From Bacteroidales bacterium (lineage in GTDB: Bacteria > Bacteroidota > Bacteroidia > Bacteroidales > P3): a DNA stretch of 64,000 bases. Made by a program: the position numbers and the translations under genes. How positions within the stretch are numbered: position 1 is the first letter of the stretch; each line of letters starts with the position of its first letter. Location: the NCBI GenBank assembly GCA_017960475.1, contig JAGCZH010000018.1:167757-231756 (forward strand). Reading direction: 5' to 3'. The notes under the pieces were generated by a model that saw only the letters and a list, made by a program, of their open reading frames with translations, did no database searches and had not been told where the DNA came from. Shown in pieces: positions 51,761 to 61,104 of this stretch.

Positions 51761-52402
51761 ATGAAGGAGAGAAACAATTCACTTATAATACTTAAATCGA
51801 CGCTTGGCAGGCTGCCTTCGTACTACTGCGAGTTGGAGAACAGTATGGCGCGTGGCGAGGAGTATGTGTCGTCAACCACCATTGCCGACAGTTTGGGCCT
51901 CAATCCCATCCAGGTCCGCAAAGACCTGGCGGGTATAAGCTCAGAGCCCGGTCGCCCTAAGTTGGGTTTCCGTGTGGACAAGCTCTTTGATGATCTGAAG
52001 TCTTTCCTTGGCTACGATTTTTACGACGAGGCTATCTTGGTTGGTGTAGGATCTTTGGGGCATGTGTTGATGCAATATGGGGGGTTCAACAGCTATGGTT
52101 TGGGAATCGTGGCGGGTTTCGACAGAGAGCCTCACGACAAAAAGGTGGCTGGCAAGCCGGTCCTTTCTATGGACCAGTTGCCTTCGTACCTCCAAATGAC
52201 GCAAATTGTTATTGGTATTATCGCTGTTCCCGCCCCCGAGGCACAGAGTGTCGCCGACTTGTTGGTGAAATCGGGTATCAAGGCAATATGGAATTTTGCT
52301 CCCACCACGCTCAATCTGCCCGACAATATTTTGGTGAAAAACGAGAATCTCGCCGCATCTCTCGCCGCACTAACTACTGAGCTGCGTCGCAGGGGAGTAT
52401 AA
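51761..52402 (+). CDS. rex: Redox-sensing transcriptional repressor Rex
   Basis: 213 residues: an N-terminal winged helix with LGLNPIQVRKDLAGIS and GRPKLGFRV, and a C-terminal Rossmann domain with VGVGSLGHVLMQYGGF that binds NADH/NAD+. Rex represses fermentation and respiration genes until NADH rises. It lies 27 bp after nqrF and is likely cotranscribed, so it may regulate the aspA-nqr genes and itself. I could not identify a clear Rex operator by eye. Confidence 0.95.
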   Translation: MKERNNSLIILKSTLGRLPSYYCELENSMARGEEYVSSTTIADSLGLNPIQVRKDLAGISSEPGRPKLGFRVDKLFDDLKSFLGYDFYDEAILVGVGSLGHVLMQYGGFNSYGLGIVAGFDREPHDKKVAGKPVLSMDQLPSYLQMTQIVIGIIAVPAPEAQSVADLLVKSGIKAIWNFAPTTLNLPDNILVKNENLAASLAALTTELRRRGV

Positions 52403-52411
52403 TGTTTCCCG

Positions 52412-52825
52412 CTACTCTTCGAGCAGCATTTTGCAAGCCAAGGCTATCGCCGCCTCACGGTCTGCGGCGATATTGCCCATAGACAGAATCTCCTCTCCCA
52501 TTTTCACTACGCTGAAGGAATAGCTTTCGTCGCGGTCTTTGAGCTTGTCGCTGGTTAGTAGGCTTTGGCTCTTTTCACCGTTGTCGAAGTAGATGAATTC
52601 ATCGACATGTATCCCACTGTCAGGTTTGGTGCACTTGAGTTTTATCACGCATAGTGTGTCGTTCGACAGCACTATCTCGCCTACGGGGATCACACCTTCG
52701 CCGTAGATGTCAGCAATGCGCTGTTCTGCTGCGGTTTTTGCGACGACGCTAAGGTCTCTGGGCTCTTGTTGATGGCAGGCGACGGCAATAACCGCCAAGA
52801 CTGAGATAAGAATGATCTTTTTCAT
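52412..52825 (-). CDS. Hypothetical lipoprotein
   Basis: 137 residues with a lipoprotein signal (MKKIILISVLAVIAVAC, Cys17 in the lipobox). The mature part is mixed alpha/beta with IVLSNDTLCVIKLKCTK and EFIYFDNGEKSQSLL. No family recognised. It lies 10 bp downstream of the phosphopantetheinyl transferase gene on the same strand and is convergent with rex. Confidence 0.72.
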   Translation of the reverse strand: MKKIILISVLAVIAVACHQQEPRDLSVVAKTAAEQRIADIYGEGVIPVGEIVLSNDTLCVIKLKCTKPDSGIHVDEFIYFDNGEKSQSLLTSDKLKDRDESYSFSVVKMGEEILSMGNIAADREAAIALACKMLLEE

Positions 52826-52835
52826 TTTTTTTCTT

Positions 52836-53483
52836 CTATGACTTATGGGCTAATGAGAGGAAGAACGGTTCGCCGCTGTAGGGGACTATTTCTATAGTAT
52901 CAATAGAGCATCCCGCTTCCATAGCGTCTTTCTCGGTGCATTTCAGGTGGTCTATCAGTATGCCGGTTCCTGTCCATTTGAAATAGGCCTCTTTGCGGGT
53001 CCAGATGCGTGCGAATTCCTTTTCGGGGTCGGTGCAGGCGACAACGGCGGCTCTCTCTTCATCGTTCAGAGCCCTTTCCAGCAGGCTGTCGCTAAAGCGT
53101 CGACGACCTTCTACGTCGATACCTATCTCCTTGTCGCTTATAGCTGTGACAATGGCTTGGCGGCAGTGGCTTATGTTGAACCATATCCCTTGGTGATTGG
53201 TTATGTAAGGCTTGCCATGCTCGCCGAAACGGAATAGGGGAGGGTTTGAGAAGAGCCCTTCCGTTTGGGAAATGTCATAATTCTTTATAGTAATGCTGTC
53301 CGAGCCTATCTCGTCCATGTTGTTGTTGATGGCATAGGCAAGCATTGCGTAGCTCATGGCCTGTTCCCGTTTGCGTGACAGTGTCTTCATGCCATCGACG
53401 ACCTCTTGTTGCTGAAGCGGCATCCATGTCAGCATACGGTTGAGCTCTTCATCTCCCGCTGCGTTGAAGTAGTATATCAGCAT
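52836..53483 (-). CDS. 4'-phosphopantetheinyl transferase (Sfp type)
   Basis: 215 residues from ATG 53483; an in-frame TTG two codons earlier is unlikely. WFNISHCRQAIVTAIS and IGIDVEGRRRFSDSL give the Mg-binding GIDVE motif, and FARIWTRKEAYFKWTGTGI gives the WxxKEA motif. It transfers phosphopantetheine from CoA to acyl or peptidyl carrier proteins. At 215 residues it is the Sfp type rather than AcpS. Its ATG directly follows the T-run of the terminator of the upstream transporter gene. Confidence 0.93.
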   Translation of the reverse strand: MLIYYFNAAGDEELNRMLTWMPLQQQEVVDGMKTLSRKREQAMSYAMLAYAINNNMDEIGSDSITIKNYDISQTEGLFSNPPLFRFGEHGKPYITNHQGIWFNISHCRQAIVTAISDKEIGIDVEGRRRFSDSLLERALNDEERAAVVACTDPEKEFARIWTRKEAYFKWTGTGILIDHLKCTEKDAMEAGCSIDTIEIVPYSGEPFFLSLAHKS

Positions 53484-53491
53484 TTTCAAAA

Positions 53492-53518
53492 AAGAGGGTG
53501 TCGGACAGACACCCTCTT
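53492..53518 (-). terminator. Terminator of the peptide transporter gene
   Basis: On the minus strand: perfect 11-bp stem AAGAGGGTGTC/GACACCCTCTT with a 5-nt loop and a T-run. It ends within 10 bp of the start codon of the phosphopantetheinyl transferase. Confidence 0.93.
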
Positions 53519-53547
53519 GCTATTCTAATGGTTTGTTGTTTCCGTAA

Positions 53548-55128
53548 TTATTGTGTCACTCTTTCAAGCCACTTAACCATGCAAAGCATGACTATCATTG
53601 AGAGCAGGCAGACGCCCATGAACACACTCCAGCAAATCCATATGGGGAAATTGGTGTACATGAGAGGACCAATCCAGAGCAGACCATTACCAACAGCTGT
53701 GGCACCGAGCCACAGACCCTGGCAAAGACCGAGCAGATTCTTTGGAGCCACTTTTGACACGAAACTCAATCCCAGAGGGCTTATGAAGAGTTCGGCGACA
53801 GTCATGAAGAAATAGTAGACAATGAGAACCCATGCACCTGCTTTGGCAGCGGCGGCGTCGGCGGCGGTGGTGATTTCAGGATTGGTGAAATCGGCTGCTG
53901 AGGGATAGCCGGCGCTTTTGCAGAAAACGGTCATAAACAGGTAGGCGATGGCAGCAATACCCATACCGATGGCAATCTTGCGAGGAGTGGAGAATTTGCG
54001 GCCCCACTTTGTTGCGAAAAGCCACATGATGGGGAAGGTGAGCAGACATACAAAGAACGGGTTGACAGCTTGCCAAACCTCTGGTGGGAAGAGCGATGTG
54101 TTGACGAAGTCACGAGCGAAGAGCGACATGGAGGTGCCGTTCTGGTGGAATGACCACCAGAAGAAGACAGCGATAACAAGGACTGCGAAAAGTGCATAGA
54201 GACGCTGTTTGAGTTCTTTTGCCATAGCGGCTTTCTCTTCTGGGGTGTAGGAGACACTTTCGGTGCTGACTTTCTTTGCCGGTGTTGGGAATTTCTTCTT
54301 GCTGACAACGAAGATGGTCAGAGAGATAAGCATAGCGGCGACAGAGGCTATGAAGGAATAGTGAACGCCAGTGTTGAACACATCGAGGTAGCTTTGGCAT
54401 TGTGCCAAGGCGGCAGCGCTTTCTGTCGGGAAGGTGATGTTCATGGTGCCGAAGAGTTCGGTGATTTTTGCGATGGCTTCGGGAGCCATGGCTACTCCGG
54501 TCTCGATGGAGGCGATGTACTGATGGCAGAGAGCGGGGAGGTCAGCGTTGTAGGCCATGCCGTTAACGCCGAGCCACCAGCTGCGGAGCAGAGGGGCTAC
54601 GAAAGGAGCGATAAGACCTCCGACGTTGATGAACATGTAGAAAATCTGGAAACCAGGGTCGCGTTTGCTTTTGGCTTCGGCAAGAGCCTCGGGACCATGC
54701 TTGGCAGCCTCGACTTCAAAGTTGTCATACATCTGACCTACGATGGCCTGCAGGTTGCCTTTGAAGAGGCCGTTGCCGAATGCAATCATCAGCAGAGCGA
54801 AGCAGGTGAGGGGCAGTAACCAGTTGATGTTGCCCGATGTTGCCAGGATGGGGATGGCCAGAATAACATATCCGGCAGCCATTACAAGAAGACCTGACTG
54901 AATGGTGGTCTTGTAGTTCTGGGTACGGTCGGCAATGATACCGCCTACAAGGCTGAGGATGTAAATTCCGCAATAAAAAGCGGAGTAAATTCCTGTTGCG
55001 ACACTGTTGCTCAGTCCGAACTTTGAACAGAGGAACAGAACCAGCACGGCATTCATGATGTAGTAGCCAAAACGCTCTCCCATGTTGCTCAATGCGGCCG
55101 CAATTAATCCTTTGGGATGTCCTTTCAT
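53548..55128 (-). CDS. Proton-dependent oligopeptide transporter (POT/PTR family)
   Basis: 526 residues, 12 or more TM helices: ERFGYYIMNAVLVLFL near the N-terminus (the ExxER-type motif reads MGERFGYY), GGIIADR in loop 2-3, and FFMTVAELFISPLGLSFVSKVAPK near the C-terminus (the FxxxE motif of POT carriers). It imports di- and tripeptides with protons, fitting the several peptidases in this window. A long cytoplasmic loop (about 280-310) joins the two halves. Confidence 0.94.
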   Translation of the reverse strand: MKGHPKGLIAAALSNMGERFGYYIMNAVLVLFLCSKFGLSNSVATGIYSAFYCGIYILSLVGGIIADRTQNYKTTIQSGLLVMAAGYVILAIPILATSGNINWLLPLTCFALLMIAFGNGLFKGNLQAIVGQMYDNFEVEAAKHGPEALAEAKSKRDPGFQIFYMFINVGGLIAPFVAPLLRSWWLGVNGMAYNADLPALCHQYIASIETGVAMAPEAIAKITELFGTMNITFPTESAAALAQCQSYLDVFNTGVHYSFIASVAAMLISLTIFVVSKKKFPTPAKKVSTESVSYTPEEKAAMAKELKQRLYALFAVLVIAVFFWWSFHQNGTSMSLFARDFVNTSLFPPEVWQAVNPFFVCLLTFPIMWLFATKWGRKFSTPRKIAIGMGIAAIAYLFMTVFCKSAGYPSAADFTNPEITTAADAAAAKAGAWVLIVYYFFMTVAELFISPLGLSFVSKVAPKNLLGLCQGLWLGATAVGNGLLWIGPLMYTNFPIWICWSVFMGVCLLSMIVMLCMVKWLERVTQ

Positions 55129-55199
55129 GGTTTTAATAATAATTGATTAATAATATTTTAATTTGTTTTTTTTGCTTTTGGTATGGATTAATTATTATG

Positions 55200-55207
55200 C
55201 AAATTTA
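55200..55207 (-). promoter_or_regulatory. Putative -7 box of the peptide transporter gene
   Basis: Reads TAAATTTG on the minus strand, 72 bp upstream of the ATG at 55128. It is divergent from the tsaC promoter 42 bp away. Confidence 0.5.
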
Positions 55208-55248
55208 CTAAATTTTTTAATATTTGGCGTGATAATCTTATTATTTTG

Positions 55249-55256
55249 TATTTTTG
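55249..55256 (+). promoter_or_regulatory. Putative -7 box of tsaC
   Basis: TATTTTTG. A TTTG at 55223-55226 is 22 bp upstream. This box overlaps a possible earlier ATG at 55246, so the tsaC start is placed at 55276. Confidence 0.6.
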
Positions 55257-55275
55257 CACAATTATAAATAGAAGT

Positions 55276-55851
55276 ATGAATGCCTTTAACGATGTGATTC
55301 TCTCGTCAGTCTCAGCACTTGAAAGGGGTGGAATATTGCTATATCCCACAGATACTATCTGGGGTGTTGGCTGCGACGCCACCAACAGCGACGCTGTTGA
55401 GAAAATATATCTTATCAAGCGCCGCGACCACACTAAAAGTATGCTTATTCTCTGCTCCGACATCGCCATGGTTGAGAGCTATGTGGGAAGGGTGGGGGAG
55501 GCCGCCATGTCTCTTTTGCTCGACAGCGAGCGTCCCACTACAGTGATACTGCCGGTTGAAGGAGAGGGCCTGGCTTGTAATCTTATTGCCTCCGACGGCA
55601 CCATAGGGATTCGTATTCCGCGCATGGATTATTGTCAGCGACTTCTTCATGATTTCAGGCGTCCCATTGTCAGCACATCGGCTAATTTCTCAGGTGATCC
55701 ATCGCCCTCTTCGTTCGAGGATATCGACAGCGCTCTTGTCAACGCTGTTGATTTCGCTGTCCCGCGGATTTATGAGTCGTCCACTCAGACGGGGTCCTCT
55801 CGTATAGTGAAACTGACTTCCGACGCAAAGATTATTGTCATACGGCCTTAA
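55276..55851 (+). CDS. tsaC: Threonylcarbamoyl-AMP synthase (Sua5/YrdC family)
   Basis: 191 residues from ATG 55276. GGILLYPTDTIWGVGCDATN near the N-terminus, KRRDHTKSMLIL, TTVILPVEG, and GIRIPRMDYCQ, PIVSTSANFSGDP match the YrdC fold with its nucleotide- and RNA-binding residues. It makes threonylcarbamoyl-AMP for the t6A37 modification of tRNAs reading ANN codons. It is a YrdC-domain-only protein without the Sua5 C-terminal extension. Confidence 0.93.
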   Translation: MNAFNDVILSSVSALERGGILLYPTDTIWGVGCDATNSDAVEKIYLIKRRDHTKSMLILCSDIAMVESYVGRVGEAAMSLLLDSERPTTVILPVEGEGLACNLIASDGTIGIRIPRMDYCQRLLHDFRRPIVSTSANFSGDPSPSSFEDIDSALVNAVDFAVPRIYESSTQTGSSRIVKLTSDAKIIVIRP

Positions 55852-55902
55852 CACTCATATGACTATCAGACTGAGATAGCCGCCATCGTTTTAAGGAAAA
55901 CT

Positions 55903-55943
55903 AAAGAGCCCCACATTGCGTCAGGCATAATGTGTGGCTCTTT
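55903..55943. terminator. Bidirectional terminator between tsaC and the M49-like peptidase
   Basis: A 15-bp stem (AAAGAGCC-CACATT type, one mismatch) with an 11-nt loop lies between convergent genes. Confidence 0.8.
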
Positions 55944-55969
55944 AAGATGTTCTTTATACTATAGAAAAA

Positions 55970-57703
55970 CTATTTTTTCTTCGGTTTTAGGGTCGGAGAT
56001 TGGATTTCGACAGTTTTAGGCTCAATTGCTTTCTTTGCTTTTTTGTCTCCACGGTCAAGGGGGTTGCGAAGACCAAGAATTTGGTATCCTTGTTCAAAGC
56101 GAATGTCGACAGGGATATTGGCTTTGCTGATTTTGTTCAGGACCTTTTGCAATTCCGGACGCACAACGCCGTTTTTAGCGGCATACTCTTGCGCCGCCTT
56201 ATAGTCACCATTACCCTCTGTTGTCAGAACGCGTTCAGCCCATGCGGCAATAGCGGAATTCATCTCTTTGATATTTACACTATAGCGACCGTCTTTCTCC
56301 AATGTGATGGCTTTTCTGGAATTCAGAAAGTTGAAACACATGATGTTGGCGATGCCGTGGGCTTCTGTGGCGCCAAAGCGTACGCTGCGTATCAGGCTTG
56401 CTACATAGGTTACATAGGCGTCCTCGACGGTGATGTCTTTGATTTCACCATTCTCAATCATTTTTTGCACCAAAAAGAGTCCGCAGATGTCTGCTTTTGC
56501 CTCTTCCCAGGCGCTGTACTGGTTCTGCAAAGCCTCTCTCACGGTGCCTTTGCCAGTGATGGTTTGTTTGATGCCAAGACCATGAGCCACCTCGTGGAAG
56601 CAGACATTGTTGAAGAAGGCGTTGAACTTGATGTTTCCCTGTTGGTTTTTGCTTATTGCCAGATCGGCAATAGGTTTAACAATCATATCGAATTTTGCCT
56701 GCATGGCGTTTCTGAGCTGCAAACGGCGTGTGCCGTGACTCAGCTGCACCTTTTCGTCATTAGGCAGGTTTATGGCTATTGTTTTACCTGCTGCGTTGCA
56801 GTCGCCAGCATAGTAAATCACATCGTAAACGTTTATATCGCTGTTTGTTCCTGGGCGTTCTTCTTTGTATTCTGGTTTGCAAGGCAGCATTCTCTGCATT
56901 TCGGGCAATAGTTCGGTATAATGTTTCAGACGCTCGCTCCATTCTTTGTCTTTGATCAACACAAAAGCCTCATAGGCTGTCTTGTAACCGTATAGACCGT
57001 CTTCGTAATTCTCAATGGGTCCGAAAACGAAATCCAGTTGGCTGTCTTTCATATCCATCCATGCGATGTCGCTATTCAGGTAATCATCGGTTTGCAGGGC
57101 TTCACGTTTTGCCATGAGATATTCTCTCAGACTAGGGTTTTCGGCAATGCTGATGGCTTTGTCAAGCAACATATCCACCTCCATCAGCTGTCTGCTGTAG
57201 GCTTGTGAATAAGGGATCACAATGAGATTCCCTTTTATGTCACGGCGGAGAATGGTGTATGGGCTTGTCTTGAGAGGATTTTTCAAGCTCTCGAATTCTT
57301 TTTTGGTCATGTTTGCCGGGTAGAAGTTGGCTCCCTCGGGTTTGTTTTTGTAGTTGGGGAGGAACGGCTTGTTGCCGTCCATGCGGTCCCAAGCGCCGTA
57401 GTTTATTTTGGCGTATTCGTACATGTTGAGGTCTGCAAGGGACTCCAGCTTGGCTTTGTTCTCCAAACCGAAGCATTGCTCCCAGTAGAGTTCGTCCATG
57501 ATGTTGGCAATCTGTATGAATATGGTCACAAGCTCACGGTCTTGCTCTGATAGTGATTCCATGTCGTATTTGAGTGGGTACACTGCATATTGACGCACTT
57601 TCGAGGCGACATCATCCCTCTTGTCCTGTGCTTGGGATTGCTGAAAAATCGAGGCTATTGTCATTATGGCCAATAGCATTAAGGCGGTTTTTTTCATTAA
57701 CAT
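55970..57703 (-). CDS. M49-like (dipeptidyl peptidase III) metallopeptidase with HExxH motif
   Basis: 577 residues (ATG 57703, or 57697 for MKKTALML), with signal peptide ending QSQAQ. Zinc ligands: HEVAH at 370-374, and EEAKAD with Glu400/Glu401. Classical DPP III has HExxGH and EECRA(E/D); from memory, some bacterial members such as that of Caldithrix carry HExxH and a shorter chain (about 560 residues), as here. The signal peptide implies periplasmic or surface location, unlike cytosolic DPP III. The C-terminus is Lys-rich. It is 58 bp downstream of the PHP phosphatase gene. Confidence 0.82.
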   Translation of the reverse strand: MLMKKTALMLLAIMTIASIFQQSQAQDKRDDVASKVRQYAVYPLKYDMESLSEQDRELVTIFIQIANIMDELYWEQCFGLENKAKLESLADLNMYEYAKINYGAWDRMDGNKPFLPNYKNKPEGANFYPANMTKKEFESLKNPLKTSPYTILRRDIKGNLIVIPYSQAYSRQLMEVDMLLDKAISIAENPSLREYLMAKREALQTDDYLNSDIAWMDMKDSQLDFVFGPIENYEDGLYGYKTAYEAFVLIKDKEWSERLKHYTELLPEMQRMLPCKPEYKEERPGTNSDINVYDVIYYAGDCNAAGKTIAINLPNDEKVQLSHGTRRLQLRNAMQAKFDMIVKPIADLAISKNQQGNIKFNAFFNNVCFHEVAHGLGIKQTITGKGTVREALQNQYSAWEEAKADICGLFLVQKMIENGEIKDITVEDAYVTYVASLIRSVRFGATEAHGIANIMCFNFLNSRKAITLEKDGRYSVNIKEMNSAIAAWAERVLTTEGNGDYKAAQEYAAKNGVVRPELQKVLNKISKANIPVDIRFEQGYQILGLRNPLDRGDKKAKKAIEPKTVEIQSPTLKPKKK

Positions 57704-57761
57704 ATAGTGTTTGTTGATTATTCGATGAGTTGTTTCTGTTTTTTTCTCTGGGCAGAAGCTA

Positions 57762-58490
57762 TTATATCTCGCTGTTTTGGAATCTATGGTTTTTGAGCAT
57801 TTTTTGCACTTGCTTGTTTTCCGCTGTCTGCAGAAGAGCCTTGCCGTAGCGCATGTTGTGAGTGTCGGTACCCAAGTATTCCGACATGCCGTGCTCGATG
57901 TATTCGAATCCTTTCTTCATGGCCGACTTGCCATAGAAGCCGTTAAGTGATAATATGTTGACTTGAAAAGCGATGCCCATCTGTTTCATTTTCATGATTT
58001 GTTCACTGTGAATGTTGAGGTATGGGTATCGTTCAGGGTGAGCCAGAATAAGCTTGTAGCCCATTTTGATGTATTCCTCGAAAAAAGGCAGAGGTGCGAA
58101 GTCGTTGAAGTGCAGCGAGAACTCGCAGAGCAGTCTTTTCCCTGGAAGAGTCAACACGTTGTCGGTGCCGGGAATACGGGCGAATTTGTCGTCAAAACGG
58201 TATTCTCCCGCCACCTCAGCCACTTCCGGCATATTATTTGCGTCTTCTTTGGCAATTGCCTTCTTCAGCTCTGCAAAACGATGCTTGATGTCATCTTCGT
58301 TGTTGGGGTAGTGCGCTTGGAAGTGAGGAGTGAAGTATATTTTCTTGAAACCAACAGAATAAAGAGTTTTTAAACAATTGATGGTTTCGCCTATATTGCT
58401 TGATCCATCGTCAACGCCAGGCAGTAAGTGGCAATGCATATCTGTGCCCAGAGGGTCGAAGGTCTTGTTTTTGTTGAATAGTCTAAACAT
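57762..58490 (-). CDS. PHP-type tyrosine-protein phosphatase (CpsB/YwqE family)
   Basis: 242 residues: DMHCHLLPGVDDGSSN (about 17-32) holds the first metal-binding residues of the PHP fold, then YFTPHFQA, LAHPERYPYL and GTDTHNMRYG near the C-terminus. These metal-dependent phosphatases dephosphorylate bacterial tyrosine kinases that control capsule or exopolysaccharide export. No kinase or polysaccharide genes are adjacent. Confidence 0.92.
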   Translation of the reverse strand: MFRLFNKNKTFDPLGTDMHCHLLPGVDDGSSNIGETINCLKTLYSVGFKKIYFTPHFQAHYPNNEDDIKHRFAELKKAIAKEDANNMPEVAEVAGEYRFDDKFARIPGTDNVLTLPGKRLLCEFSLHFNDFAPLPFFEEYIKMGYKLILAHPERYPYLNIHSEQIMKMKQMGIAFQVNILSLNGFYGKSAMKKGFEYIEHGMSEYLGTDTHNMRYGKALLQTAENKQVQKMLKNHRFQNSEI

Positions 58491-58678
58491 AGTTGTCTAT
58501 TAGTTGAGTTGGTTTAGTCGATTGTATTATAGTATAATTAGAATAATGGTGTTAGATGCTTTCTTTTGCAGAGTAACGTTACTATTTCCTTTTTATTATA
58601 AAAAGTTAAAAATATATTCACACAGACCTTCCCTGGTTCGCCCATGTTCTTGCGGGCACTTACCCCTTAAACGAAAAA

Positions 58679-58704
58679 AAGGATATCCTTGAATGGATAT
58701 CCTT
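58679..58704 (-). terminator. Terminator after pnp
   Basis: On the minus strand the stem AAGGATATCC/GGATATCCTT closes a 6-nt loop and runs into a T-run, 33 bp after the pnp stop. Confidence 0.93.
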
Positions 58705-58736
58705 CTTTAGTTATGTTGACGAAGTCGTCTGCGGTG

Positions 58737-61007
58737 TTATTGTCTGCGGTGGCCGCCGTTGTTGCCACCATCGCGACGCTGACCGCCATTGCCGCCTTCA
58801 CGGCGTGGACCATGGTTGCGGCCGTGGTCGTTACCGCCGTTGCCACCTTCGCGGCGTGGGCCACGAGCGGGTTTCTCCTCTTCGTAGCCTTCGGGCTTGG
58901 GAAGCAGCGCTTTGCGGCTCAGCTTCAGTTTGCCGGTCTTTTCGTCGATGTTGATAATCTTCACTGTGATGATATCGCCTTCATGTATAAGGTTTTCAAG
59001 GGTGTCGGTGCGTTTCCAGTCGTATTCGCTGATGTGCATCAAGCCCTCTTTGCCAGGCAGGAATTCGAGGAAAGCTCCGAACTCGACAATACTGACAACC
59101 TTGGCGTCGTATATCTGTCCCACTTCGGGAACGGTGCAGATATCGTTGATCCATTTGACGGCGGCTTCGATGTCTTCTTTGTTTTGAGAGGCGACGTCGA
59201 CAACGCCGAATTCACCTTCTTCCTCGATGTTGATGATGGTGTTGGTCTCAGCCTGGATTTTCTGAATAACCTCACCACCCTTGCCGATGACGGCACCGAT
59301 AAAGTCTTTGGGAATGCGTATCTGGACGATACGAGGCACAAAGGGCTTGTAGTCTTCGCGAGGTTCGGCGATGGTTTCCTGAATATGGTCAAGGATATGC
59401 AAACGACCTTGGCGAGCCTGCTCGAGAGCTTTGGCGAGGACATCGTAGCTGAGTCCGTCGACTTTGATATCCATCTGGCATGCGGTGATACCGTCGCGGG
59501 TGCCGCAGACTTTGAAGTCCATGTCGCCGAGGTGGTCCTCGTCGCCGAGGATATCGCTAAGCACTGCCCATTTGTCGCCTTTGGAGATGAGTCCCATGGC
59601 GATGCCGGCGACGGGTTTGCGTATCTTGACACCGGCGTCCATAAGAGCAAGGCAGCCTGCGCATACTGTTGCCATAGATGACGAGCCGTTGCTTTCAAGG
59701 ATGTCGCTGACGACACGGATGGTGTAGGGGCATTCTTGTTCGCTGGGCAGCACCTCTTTGAGTGCGCGCCATGCAAGGTGGCCGTGGCCGACCTCGCGGC
59801 GGCTGAGTCCGCGATTGCCTTTGACCTCACCGGTAGCGAAACCTGGGAAGTTGTAGTGTAACAGGAATTTACGCATACCTTCCACTACAGCTCCGTCAAT
59901 CATTTGCTCGTCGAGTTTGGTGCCGAGAGTCACTGTCGAAAGCGACTGGGTCTCGCCACGAGTGAAGATGGCGCTGCCGTGTACTGAAGGCAGGTAGTTG
60001 ACTTCGCTCCAGAGGGGGCGTATCTCGTCAAGTTGACGGCCGTCGAGACGTGTGCGTTCCGCCAGAACCATGTCGCGCATAGCTTCGCGCTCGGTGTCGT
60101 GGTAGTAGCGGTCGATCATGAATTTGATCTCATCGGTGAGAGTCTCTTCGGTATAGTTGGCGTCGATAAACTCTTGTTTGATGGCCTCGAATCCCTCTTC
60201 ACGCATGTGCTTGTTGGCTATGCCTTGTTTGGAGAAGTCGTAGCATTTTTGGTACACGGCGTCGTGCAGGCGCTGGCGAAGCTCCTCGTCGTTGACCTCG
60301 TGGCAATATTCGCGTTTCTCGGTCTTGCCGGCTTCGATGGTCAGTTCTGCCAGGGCGCGGCATTGGATTTTTATGGCCTCGTGGGCTGCCTTGAGGGCAC
60401 CGAGCATGCAGTCTTCGCTGACTTCTTTCATCTCGCCTTCCACCATCATGATGTTGTCCTCGGTGGCGGCGACTATGAGGTCGAGATCGGCGCGATCGAT
60501 GTCCTGCATTGGGGTGTTGATGACATATTTACCGTCGAGGAAACTTACACGCACCTCGCTGACGGGACCATTGAAGGGTATGTCGCTTACTGCCAGTGCT
60601 GACGCTGCTGCCAGTGCAGCCAGCTGGTCGGGCATGGTGTTTTTGTCACCGCTGATAAGGGTGATTTGGACCTGAACCTCGGCGTGGAAGTTGTCGGGGA
60701 AAAGGGGACGCAGAGCGCGGTCCACCAGGCGTGCGATGAGGATCTCATGCTCTGAGGGACGTGCCTCGCGTTTGAAAAAGCCACCAGGGAAGCGTCCCAT
60801 GGCAGCGTATTTTTCCTGATAGTCTACAGTGAGGGGCATGAAGTCTACGTTCTCGCCAACCTCTTTCTTTGAACACACTGTTGCCAGCAACATTGTGTCG
60901 TTCATGCGCACTACTGCGCTGCCGTCGGCCTGCTTGGCAAGCTTACCGGTTTCGATTTCGATCATGCGGCCGTCGCCGAGATCGAATTGTTTCTTGATAA
61001 TGTTCAT
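58737..61007 (-). CDS. pnp: Polynucleotide phosphorylase with Arg/Gly-rich tail
   Basis: 756 residues from the ATG at 61005-61007 ([21 protein letters not shown]); an in-frame ATG 51 bp earlier is unlikely. Two RNase PH domains (first with [12 protein letters not shown], second with [14 protein letters not shown] and [13 protein letters not shown]), a KH domain ([16 protein letters not shown]) and an S1 domain ([18 protein letters not shown]). It degrades RNA 3' to 5' with phosphate. The last 55 residues are an RGG-like tail with repeats of [10 protein letters not shown], rich in Arg, Gly, Asn and His. It is downstream of rpsO, as commonly found. Confidence 0.96.
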   Translation of the reverse strand: MNIIKKQFDLGDGRMIEIETGKLAKQADGSAVVRMNDTMLLATVCSKKEVGENVDFMPLTVDYQEKYAAMGRFPGGFFKREARPSEHEILIARLVDRALRPLFPDNFHAEVQVQITLISGDKNTMPDQLAALAAASALAVSDIPFNGPVSEVRVSFLDGKYVINTPMQDIDRADLDLIVAATEDNIMMVEGEMKEVSEDCMLGALKAAHEAIKIQCRALAELTIEAGKTEKREYCHEVNDEELRQRLHDAVYQKCYDFSKQGIANKHMREEGFEAIKQEFIDANYTEETLTDEIKFMIDRYYHDTEREAMRDMVLAERTRLDGRQLDEIRPLWSEVNYLPSVHGSAIFTRGETQSLSTVTLGTKLDEQMIDGAVVEGMRKFLLHYNFPGFATGEVKGNRGLSRREVGHGHLAWRALKEVLPSEQECPYTIRVVSDILESNGSSSMATVCAGCLALMDAGVKIRKPVAGIAMGLISKGDKWAVLSDILGDEDHLGDMDFKVCGTRDGITACQMDIKVDGLSYDVLAKALEQARQGRLHILDHIQETIAEPREDYKPFVPRIVQIRIPKDFIGAVIGKGGEVIQKIQAETNTIINIEEEGEFGVVDVASQNKEDIEAAVKWINDICTVPEVGQIYDAKVVSIVEFGAFLEFLPGKEGLMHISEYDWKRTDTLENLIHEGDIITVKIINIDEKTGKLKLSRKALLPKPEGYEEEKPARGPRREGGNGGNDHGRNHGPRREGGNGGQRRDGGNNGGHRRQ

Positions 61008-61104
61008 TAGTTTACTTTTTTCCTTTTTGCATCTTTGTTCCCGTCTGCCGAACATCACGACAGACGTTTTGGTATGGTGTTTTAGTAAAGTTTTAAGTTT
61101 AAGG

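Noticed and set aside
56000..56911. 303-codon plus-strand ORF
   Set aside because: Antisense shadow of the M49-like peptidase.
58689..59681. 330-codon plus-strand ORF
   Set aside because: Antisense shadow of pnp; its composition mirrors the RGG-like tail and S1/KH region.
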